From ZC4RG30 sp964455685 (GTDB lineage: Bacteria > Pseudomonadota > Gammaproteobacteria > Steroidobacterales > Steroidobacteraceae): a stretch of DNA of 36,540 bases. Below, one piece after another: positions 31,473 to 36,540 of this stretch. Made by a program: the position numbers and the translations under genes. The notes below the pieces were generated by a model, which had not been told where the DNA came from, did no database searches, and saw nothing but the letters and a program-made list of their open reading frames with translations. The stretch lies in contig CAYVZE010000021.1 in the NCBI GenBank assembly GCA_964455685.1, positions 1-36,540 of the forward strand. Direction: 5' to 3'. Positions within the stretch are counted from its first letter, which is position 1, and each line of letters opens with the position of its first letter.

Positions 31473-32218
31473 GCGGCCTTCTCCGGGCGTACATGGAAGT
31501 CACAGACCAGGGGCAGGTGGTCCGACAAGCGCACGTCGGGCACGCGGAAGTCAGTCACCTCGATCCGCTCGCTGACCAGCACGAAGTCCAGTTCCACCCG
31601 CGGCGAACTGGCCGGGTAGGTGGGAAAGCTCTGCGTGTTGGCGCTGCGCAGCTTCGTGGCGCGCATGAACAGGTACAGCTCGTGCGTGCCCCAGAAGGTG
31701 TTGAAGTCGCCGGCCACGATCACCGGCTTGGTGGACTTCTCCACCAGGTCGTGCAGGTGGCGCAGCTGGTACTGGCGGTGGCGGTACTTGATCGACAGGT
31801 GCACGAGGAAGATGCATACCTCCTCGAGTTCCAGCTCGATGATCAGCCGCTTGATGCCCGAGTCGAAGTAGTGGAAACGCTCGCCGTGCACGCGCGGCGC
31901 GGCCAGGAAGGCATTGGCCTGCTTGCGCACGATGGGCAGGAAGTTGTTGACCGAGTCGGCGCCGTACTTGCACTGGTAGGTGGAGAAATGTCCCAGGCAG
32001 CCGGCGATGTGGGCGGCCTGGTTGACCATGCCCGAGCGCACCGAGCCGGTGTCTACCTCGATCAGGCCGATCACGTCGGCGTCCTGTGTCCGCAGGAATT
32101 CGGTCAGCCCGTTCAGGACCCTGGTGTTGCTGCGCAGGTAGCCGGCACCCGGGACCGGCAGGTGGAAGGCCGGTCCCGTACCGGTCGCGTAGCGGATGTT
32201 GTAGACCACCAGGCGCAA
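31469..32218 (-). CDS. EEP-family endonuclease/exonuclease/phosphatase
   Basis: This 249-residue metal-dependent phosphoesterase matches the DNase I-like fold. Motifs are YNIRY (Asn7), GLIEVD (Glu54), LVHLS (His140), GDFNTFWG (Asp171, Asn173), VELDFVL (Asp211) and LSDHLPL (Asp233, His234). The catalytic set looks complete. Substrate (nucleic acid, nucleotide or phospholipid) cannot be told. The start is TTG at 32218 because the frame opens there with the conserved YN motif at residues 6-7. It is divergent from a TIR-like gene and couples to the FadJ-like gene by ATGA. Confidence 0.85.
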   Translation of the reverse strand: MRLVVYNIRYATGTGPAFHLPVPGAGYLRSNTRVLNGLTEFLRTQDADVIGLIEVDTGSVRSGMVNQAAHIAGCLGHFSTYQCKYGADSVNNFLPIVRKQANAFLAAPRVHGERFHYFDSGIKRLIIELELEEVCIFLVHLSIKYRHRQYQLRHLHDLVEKSTKPVIVAGDFNTFWGTHELYLFMRATKLRSANTQSFPTYPASSPRVELDFVLVSERIEVTDFRVPDVRLSDHLPLVCDFHVRPEKAA

Positions 32219-32250
32219 GGCGGATCCCGCGATAAGTCCAGCAAAACGTT

Positions 32251-32275
32251 AGTGTATCGGGAGTTGCGGTACACT
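32251..32275. promoter_or_regulatory. Palindromic divergent promoter region, EEP and TIR-like genes
   Basis: AGTGTA (32251-32256) and TACACT (32270-32275) form an inverted repeat with a 13-base spacer. Each arm reads TACACT in the direction of its own gene and could be a -10 box. For the TIR-like gene this puts transcription start a few bases from the ATG at 32285, nearly leaderless. The pair could also be an operator. Confidence 0.4.
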
Positions 32276-32284
32276 GTGGACGCC

Positions 32285-32761
32285 ATGTCGCAAGAGAATC
32301 CCATCCGCGTGTTCGTCACGCACAACTGGCAGGACTCGGACGACTACCAGCGGGTGTTCGAGTACCTCGAAAGCTCGCGCAACTTCTTCTACCGGAACAC
32401 CAGCACCCCGGACCATCCGCCCGCCAAGGTGGACACCGAGAGCATCCGCGACGACCTGCGCCGGCAGATCAACCAGGCCGAGGTGGTGGTGGTGCTGCCC
32501 GGCCTGTACGACGAGGTGCCGGACCTGACCATCTTCCAGATGAACTACGCGCAGTCGCAGAAGAAGCCGGTGCTGCTGATGCAGCACTTCGGCACTTCGC
32601 GCCCGCCGGACAAGGTGCTGCTGGACCGCTGCACCGAGGACGTGGGCTGGAACGAGCGCAACATCGTCGACGCCATCCGCCGCCTGGCGCGCGGGGAGAA
32701 CACCGCGCGTTTCGAGACCGTGGAGTTCAACCCCGACGAGTTCAAGGACTTCAAGCTGTAG
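32285..32761 (+). CDS. MTH538 TIR-like (DUF1863-type) protein, ThsB-like fold
   Basis: This is a 158-residue single-domain protein. It opens with RVFVTHNWQDSDDYQRVFEYL, the strand-1 and helix pattern of MTH538-type TIR-like domains (the fold of Thoeris ThsB). INQAEVVVVLPGLY and KKPVLLMQHF supply further strands. The helix that normally carries the TIR catalytic Glu reads TIFQMNYAQ, and my alignment puts Gln85 where that Glu would stand, so NADase activity is doubtful. No ThsA-like effector is nearby. Neighbours are a divergent EEP enzyme and a convergent helical protein. The C-terminal 25 residues are charged and Phe-rich. Confidence 0.65.
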   Translation: MSQENPIRVFVTHNWQDSDDYQRVFEYLESSRNFFYRNTSTPDHPPAKVDTESIRDDLRRQINQAEVVVVLPGLYDEVPDLTIFQMNYAQSQKKPVLLMQHFGTSRPPDKVLLDRCTEDVGWNERNIVDAIRRLARGENTARFETVEFNPDEFKDFKL

Positions 32762-32762
32762 T

Positions 32763-33137
32763 TCAGCCCTCGGCGGCGAACAGCTGCACCACCTGGCCGG
32801 ACGCGCGCGCCCCGCGCACGGCACCGGCCGCGGCGCGTACCGCATCGAAGCGCGCCATGCCGGCGAACAGCCGCACCACCAGGGCGGCGTACTCGCGTGC
32901 TTCCAGCACCGACATCTTGCGCACCGAGGCGCGCACCGCGCTCTCGCGCGCCTGCGGCGCCTCGCGGTGCATGGCGGCGCAGAGCAGGTCGAACTGCCCG
33001 CGCAGTTCCTCGGGCAGGTCCTCGGGTTCCACCGCAGCCAGCGCGCCGTCGTAGGCCTCGATGAGGCGGTCCTTGATCGGACCGTCCTGCGATAGGCGAA
33101 GCGTCGCGAGCTGCAGGAGTTCGAAGTTGTTGCTCAT
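32763..33137 (-). CDS. Conserved-looking small helical protein of unknown function
   Basis: This 124-residue soluble protein is not one I recognise. It is mostly alpha-helical by composition, with Leu/Ala heptads around 6-34 and a second block around 76-110 (VLEAREYAALVVRLFAGMARF), and it has a single cysteine (53). No signal peptide or membrane helix is seen. GGGAG lies 11 bases before the ATG. It ends one base from the TIR-like gene's stop on the opposite strand, and its upstream region (33138-33290) is unusually structured. Codon pattern and third-position G/C fit a real gene. Confidence 0.7.
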   Translation of the reverse strand: MSNNFELLQLATLRLSQDGPIKDRLIEAYDGALAAVEPEDLPEELRGQFDLLCAAMHREAPQARESAVRASVRKMSVLEAREYAALVVRLFAGMARFDAVRAAAGAVRGARASGQVVQLFAAEG

Positions 33138-33172
33138 CTGGCCCAGTCTCCCGAACTGTTCCGGTGGGTCTT

Positions 33173-33178
33173 CTTGTA
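33173..33178 (-). promoter_or_regulatory. Candidate -10 box after the inverted repeat
   Basis: On the minus strand this reads TACAAG, 35 bases before the helical-protein ATG. The large inverted repeat at 33181-33208 lies directly upstream, where a -35 region would be. This is the layout of a regulated promoter, but the hexamer match is weak. Confidence 0.3.
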
Positions 33179-33180
33179 AT

Positions 33181-33208
33181 CACATCTTCAAGTGTTACTT
33201 GAAGTGTG
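33181..33208. promoter_or_regulatory. 28-base inverted repeat (operator or RNA hairpin)
   Basis: CTTCAAGT (33186-33193) and ACTTGAAG (33197-33204) are perfect arms around a GTT spacer. CACA (33181-33184) and TGTG (33205-33208) extend the pairing, with only T33185 bulged. This is one of the strongest palindromes in the window and resembles MerR/SoxR-type operators in layout. In RNA it would form a stable 12-bp hairpin. Confidence 0.65.
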
Positions 33209-33214
33209 CGCCAT
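33188..33214 (-). CDS. Possible 8-codon leader peptide
   Basis: An ATG at 33214-33212 has AGGAGG six bases upstream on the minus strand, a near-perfect ribosome site. It reads MAHTSSNT, then stops at 33190-33188. The frame lies inside the inverted repeat. A preceding hairpin (33220-33242) would cover the ribosome site. A regulatory leader peptide is possible; a chance short frame is also possible. Confidence 0.3.
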   Translation of the reverse strand: MAHTSSNT

Positions 33215-33219
33215 CAAAA

Positions 33220-33242
33220 ACCTCCTGTTATGTCAAGGAGGT
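33220..33242 (-). promoter_or_regulatory. Hairpin covering a Shine-Dalgarno sequence
   Basis: ACCTCCT and AGGAGGT pair perfectly over 7 bp (33220-33226 with 33236-33242, nine-base loop). On the minus strand the 3' arm is the AGGAGG ribosome site of the short frame at 33214, followed by TTTTTG. It could sequester the site or act as a weak terminator. Confidence 0.5.
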
Positions 33243-33250
33243 ATGGGGCG

Positions 33251-33256
33251 AATATA
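33251..33256 (-). promoter_or_regulatory. Candidate -10 box of the leader region
   Basis: Reading the minus strand this is TATATT, five of six consensus matches. A TTGTTG lies upstream at 19-base spacing. It would start a transcript that runs through the hairpin, the short frame and the inverted repeat toward the helical-protein gene. Confidence 0.35.
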
Positions 33257-33274
33257 CACCCGCACCACAGGAGG

Positions 33275-33317
33275 GCAACAAAAGAAATCACATTCCGGAA
33301 CGAGCCGTGCCGGAATG
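33275..33317 (-). terminator. Terminator of the MgtC-like gene
   Basis: CATTCCGG (33291-33298) and CCGGAATG (33310-33317) form an 8-bp stem with an 11-base loop. On the minus strand it is followed by the T-rich TGATTTCTTTTGTT. It begins about ten bases after the MgtC-like stop and is a good intrinsic terminator. Confidence 0.7.
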
Positions 33318-33326
33318 CGCTGCAGG

Positions 33327-34568
33327 TCACGTTCCCGGCTGTACCAGCCAGAGCACCAGGGCCATCGCTGCCGACATGGCCAGCAGCGCCGAGGCCACGT
33401 ACCAGCCGTAGCCGCGCCCGCCGCTGGCGAAGGCCAGCCCCGACTTGACCAGGTTGGCGACCAGCACCAGCAGCACCACGCCCCAGCCGGCCGTCGACAA
33501 CGACAGGCCCTGCTGCATGGCCAGCTGGGTGAGGCTGGCCGCCGCAGCGCGCTGGTCCACCGCGGCCACTGCCGCCGAGGCCGCGAGCGCCCCGGTGCTG
33601 CCGAAGTGGTTGTGGATCAGCGCCGAGACCACCAGCACCAGCGCCATCAGGCCGGCCAGCAGCAGGGCATGGGTCAGGTGGAATACCCGGGCGTTCTCGC
33701 TCGAGGGCAGCCGGTCCAGTCCTTCCCGGCGTGCCAGGCCAGCCAGGGCGAACGGCACCAGCACCGCGCCCCCGGCGAACAGCGGCCAGGCCACCCGGTG
33801 CAGCAGCACCGGGGCGCCCGCGCCAATCACGCCGGCCAGCAGGCACAGCGAACCGAGGTTCGCAAACAGCGCACCGGCCGCCGCAATGCCCACATGCCCC
33901 ACCTCGGCGCGCGCGCGTTGCCCGTAGCCGGCCACGGCGGCCGTGGAGGAGGCGAAACCGGAGAAGAAACCGGCCAGCGGCAGGCCCCAGCGTGCCCCGA
34001 CCAGGCGCAGCGCCACGTGGCCGGCCATGCCCACGGCCAGGATCAGCACCACCAGGTGCCAGAGCTTGGAGGGCACCAGCACGCCCCAGGGATCCACCGG
34101 CTCGTCCGGCAGCAGCGGCAGCACCACCAGCGCGGCGCCGGCCAGCAGCAGGCCGGCGCGGATCTCCTCGTCGCTGAGCTGCTCGCGCACCAGTACGTGC
34201 AGGGGCTCCTTGGCGTACAGCGCCGCGGCCACCACCACCGCCACGCCAGTGGCGAACCCGGGATAGGTGAGGGACATGGCCGCGAGCAGGGCGGTCACCG
34301 GCACGGCCACCTGGCCGGTCAGGCCGGCCTCGGTGCTCTGCCGCGCGGAGCCCACTGCCAGGATCACGCCCAGCAGCACCAGCAGGGCGACCAGCACGAT
34401 GGTGCCCAGCGCGGCGGCCAGCGCGCCGGCCACAGCCACCAGCAGGTGCGTGCGCACCCCCGCGATGGGGCGGCCGGGTTCTGCCTTGGCGCGCTCGCGC
34501 ACGGCCCCGATCATCAGGCCGATGCCCACCGAGGAGGCCAGTGCGTGGATGGAGATCGAGGAATCCAT
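33327..34568 (-). CDS. MgtC/SapB-family membrane protein with DUF4010
   Basis: This is a 413-residue polytopic inner-membrane protein. The N-terminal MgtC/SapB-like part has SSVGIGLMIGAVRERAKAEPGRPIAGVRTHLL and several helices; a DUF4010-type C-terminal part has many more, about 12 or so helices in all. The family is linked to magnesium or other ion homeostasis, but the transported species is not known for DUF4010 members. The ATG at 34568 has only a weak ribosome site. It follows the M16 peptidase gene by 86 bases in which nothing clear is seen, and ends at an intrinsic terminator. Confidence 0.85.
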   Translation of the reverse strand: MDSSISIHALASSVGIGLMIGAVRERAKAEPGRPIAGVRTHLLVAVAGALAAALGTIVLVALLVLLGVILAVGSARQSTEAGLTGQVAVPVTALLAAMSLTYPGFATGVAVVVAAALYAKEPLHVLVREQLSDEEIRAGLLLAGAALVVLPLLPDEPVDPWGVLVPSKLWHLVVLILAVGMAGHVALRLVGARWGLPLAGFFSGFASSTAAVAGYGQRARAEVGHVGIAAAGALFANLGSLCLLAGVIGAGAPVLLHRVAWPLFAGGAVLVPFALAGLARREGLDRLPSSENARVFHLTHALLLAGLMALVLVVSALIHNHFGSTGALAASAAVAAVDQRAAAASLTQLAMQQGLSLSTAGWGVVLLVLVANLVKSGLAFASGGRGYGWYVASALLAMSAAMALVLWLVQPGT

Positions 34569-34654
34569 CTGCCAAGCCTACAGTGCTCGCGGCAGGCCGC
34601 TACACACCGGCCCTGCTTTCCGTCACGTCGTGCTGCCGGCTCCGTGTTTCCCCG

Positions 34655-36540
34655 TCAGCCTGCCTCACCGGCGGCAGGCACGGACGGCGCCTCGATCTCC
34701 TCCACCGGGATGCCCAGGCGGCGCAGCTGCGGCAGCACGCGGGCGCGATCGCCGACCACCACCCAGGTGAAGCCGTCAGGATCGACCGCATCGCGCACGG
34801 CCTTGTCCAGCGTCGCGGCATCCAGCGACTTGTAGCGCGCGGCCAGCGTCTCGGCGTAGTCGGCCGGGCGCTGGAACAGCACGTCCTCCTGCATCTGCCG
34901 CAGGACTGCCGCGGAGGTCTCGTAGCTGCCCGGCAGCTCGCGCACGCGGCCGTTGATGGTGCGCGTGAGCTCCTCCGGCGTGACCCCCTTGCTGCCGACG
35001 AAGTCACGGATGTGCTGGCGGAGCACGCGGATGGCATCGCCCGTGCGGTCGGTCTGCACCGGCGCGCGCACCAGGTAGGGCAGGCGGTGCTCCAGCAGGT
35101 TGATGCCGGCGCGCACGCCATAGGACCAGCCCTTGTCCTCGCGCAGGTCCATGTTGATGCGCGACAGGAAGCCGCCGCCCAGCACCTCGTTGCCGGCCAG
35201 CAGCGCTTCCAGCTCATCCGAGCCGGTGCGCTCGAGCACCTGGCCGCCGTAGATCATCGACTGCGGCGAACCGGGCCGGTGGACCAGCACGATGCGCTCC
35301 CTGCGCGCCGGGATCTCGGCGCCGTCGAAGTTCTTCTGGCCGCGTGCCACGGCCGGCGCCTGCCACGCCCTGGCGCCGAAGTGCCTCTCCAGCTGCGCCA
35401 GCAGCTCGGGCAGGGTGGTGGCGCCGACCACGAAGATCTGCGCGTTGTCCGGGCGGATCCAGGCCTGGTGGAAGGCGACCAGGTCATCGCGGGTGAGGGC
35501 GGCCACCACCGCCGGGTCGCCGCTGCCGCTGGAGGGGATGCCGTAGGGGTGGCTGCTGCCATAGATCAGCGGCGGCAGCGTACGCTGCGCCAGCCCCTGC
35601 GGGTCGGCGATCTCGGCGGCGATGCTGGCCAGCTTCTGCGCGCGCAGGCGCTCGAGCTCGCCCGGGTCGAAGGCCGGGTTCTTGATGATGTCGGCCAGCA
35701 GGTCCAGCGAGCGGGCCAGGTTCGGCACCAGCGCGTACATGGACACGCTGGTGCGGTCGAGGCTGGCGCCGGCGGAGATGCTGGCGCCCAGCCGCTCTTC
35801 CTCCTCGGCGATCTGGATGCTGTTGCGCGAGGTGGTGCCCTCGGTCAGCAGCGACAGCATCAGCGATTGCGTGCCGAGCTTCTCGCGCGGGTCGGCCGCA
35901 TGGCCGGCATTGAACACCACCGACATGCGCAGCGCCGGCACCGCGTCGCGACGCGCGAAGTAGACCTTGATGCCATTGCTCAGCTCGCCGGTCTGGACCT
36001 CGGGGAAATCCAGGTCGGGCACCGAGGCCACCTCGGGCAGCTTGCTGCGGTCCACCGCCATCAGCGGCGCACTGCGCGCCTCGCCCGGCGGCGTGTACCA
36101 GGCCGGCTGCATGCCAGGGCCGGTGCGGGCCGCCGGCGTGCGCGAGGCCACGCCCCGGGCCTCCTCGTAGGCGCCGCGCTCACCCGGCACCACATGCAGC
36201 GCGTAGACAGGGCGCTTGAGCCACTTCTGCAGCGCTGCCTTCACCTCGGCCGGCGTGGCCGGGGCCAGCAGCTTCTTGTAGAAGGCCGGGTCACCCGCGT
36301 ACAGCAGGCCCTCGGCCAGCGTCGGCGCCTTGCCGCTGAAGCCGCCCACCGACTCCAGCGAGGAGATGGTGCCGGAGATGTTCCTCACCACCACGCGCTG
36401 CACCTCGTCCTCGGTGGGACCTTCCTCGAGGTACTGCGCGATGATCTCGTCCAGCCGCTTCGACACCCGCTCGGGATCCACGCCAGGCTTCACGTCGGCG
36501 AAGATCTCCAGGAAGCCCAGCTGCGCGAAGGACTGGTAGT
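34655..36540 (-). CDS. M16-family (pitrilysin-like) peptidase, 5' end cut off
   Basis: The reading frame stays open to the window edge (it reads YQSFAQLGFLEIFADV before the GTG at 36493), so the N-terminus is missing. Visible are the end of a first M16 domain and a full second one from about LSNGIKVYFARRD to the C-terminus. The second domain has GTQSLMLSLLTEGT where an active M16 domain has HxxEH, so it is the non-catalytic partner half. The zinc site should lie in the missing part. It is probably periplasmic or membrane-bound, as is common for this two-domain type. Confidence 0.88.
   Translation of the reverse strand, partial: YQSFAQLGFLEIFADVKPGVDPERVSKRLDEIIAQYLEEGPTEDEVQRVVVRNISGTISSLESVGGFSGKAPTLAEGLLYAGDPAFYKKLLAPATPAEVKAALQKWLKRPVYALHVVPGERGAYEEARGVASRTPAARTGPGMQPAWYTPPGEARSAPLMAVDRSKLPEVASVPDLDFPEVQTGELSNGIKVYFARRDAVPALRMSVVFNAGHAADPREKLGTQSLMLSLLTEGTTSRNSIQIAEEEERLGASISAGASLDRTSVSMYALVPNLARSLDLLADIIKNPAFDPGELERLRAQKLASIAAEIADPQGLAQRTLPPLIYGSSHPYGIPSSGSGDPAVVAALTRDDLVAFHQAWIRPDNAQIFVVGATTLPELLAQLERHFGARAWQAPAVARGQKNFDGAEIPARRERIVLVHRPGSPQSMIYGGQVLERTGSDELEALLAGNEVLGGGFLSRINMDLREDKGWSYGVRAGINLLEHRLPYLVRAPVQTDRTGDAIRVLRQHIRDFVGSKGVTPEELTRTINGRVRELPGSYETSAAVLRQMQEDVLFQRPADYAETLAARYKSLDAATLDKAVRDAVDPDGFTWVVVGDRARVLPQLRRLGIPVEEIEAPSVPAAGEAG

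Noticed and set aside
32218..33137. A complete Thoeris-type defence system
   Set aside because: Only a TIR-like protein is present. There is no ThsA-like NADase or other recognised effector, and the likely catalytic Glu is missing. It is kept as a finding, not a system call.
33231..33245. Plus-strand AAGGAGG followed at once by ATG, suggesting a gene start at 33244
   Set aside because: The spacing is about one base, too short for initiation, and the frame downstream is an arginine- and glutamine-rich shadow of the MgtC-like gene on the other strand.
1..36540. CRISPR arrays, tRNA, rRNA, insertion sequences or phage genes
   Set aside because: No regularly spaced repeats, cloverleaf-like or rRNA sequence, transposase or integrase motif was seen by reading. 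A tRNA or small-RNA scan was not possible here.

Overview
This window is G+C-rich and densely coded, with few gaps between genes. It looks like part of a gammaproteobacterial chromosome. The best guess is a Xanthomonadales/Nevskiales-type lineage, judged from the TonB-ExbB-ExbD-ExbD unit, the paired RecB-like nuclease and UvrD/AddA-like helicase genes, the fabD-fabG-acpP-fabF-pabB-pabC-mltG-tmk-holB-pilZ order and a type II secretion (T2SS) pseudopilin operon. I cannot name a genus from the sequence. The first ten bases match the end of an Illumina adapter, and one 100-N gap (9682-9781) sits between two copies of the same 17 bases. This is therefore a short-read draft or metagenome scaffold, and the gap is probably artificial.

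Layout. (1) 31-3838, plus strand: tonB, exbB, two exbD genes and a secreted TPR protein. This is an energy-transducing system for TonB-dependent outer-membrane transport. (2) 3865-3944: hairpins between convergent genes. (3) 3955-5660, minus strand: etfB-etfA, the electron-transfer flavoprotein. (4) 5763-13194, plus strand: an AlaA-like aminotransferase, then an AddB-like nuclease (no standard start codon at its expected start) overlapping an AddA-like helicase-nuclease. (5) 13223-18750, minus strand: gspG-H-I-J-K-L-M-N. These are the T2SS pseudopilins and assembly platform, with six consecutive 4-base ATGA overlaps and no gspC/D/E/F in the window. (6) 18813-19418, plus strand: a rhombosortase gene (rrtA) head-to-head with gspG. 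(7) 19451-28258, plus strand: fatty acid synthesis (fabD, fabG, acpP, fabF), p-aminobenzoate synthesis (pabB, pabC), murein processing (mltG), dTMP kinase (tmk), DNA polymerase III delta prime (holB) and pilZ. (8) 28274-32218, minus strand: a double cyclic-nucleotide-binding/rhodanese protein, a FadJ-like bifunctional beta-oxidation enzyme and an EEP-family nuclease/phosphatase. (9) 32285-33137: a small TIR-like protein facing a helical protein of unknown function, followed by an unusually structured leader region. (10) 33327-36540, minus strand: an MgtC/DUF4010 membrane protein and an M16 peptidase cut by the window end.

Links between genes. etfBA and the FadJ-like enzyme fit fatty acid oxidation, while the fab genes make fatty acids. 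The rhombosortase beside the pseudopilin operon fits the known role of rhombosortases in processing GlyGly-CTERM proteins that T2SS exports. Most genes are conserved housekeeping genes. The least explained parts are the TIR-like gene with its palindromic divergent promoter region, the 124-residue protein next to it, and the leader at 33138-33290, where a hairpin covers the Shine-Dalgarno sequence of an 8-codon reading frame that overlaps a large inverted repeat. No rRNA, tRNA, CRISPR array, transposase or phage gene was seen, and no gene-free stretch exceeds 300 bases.
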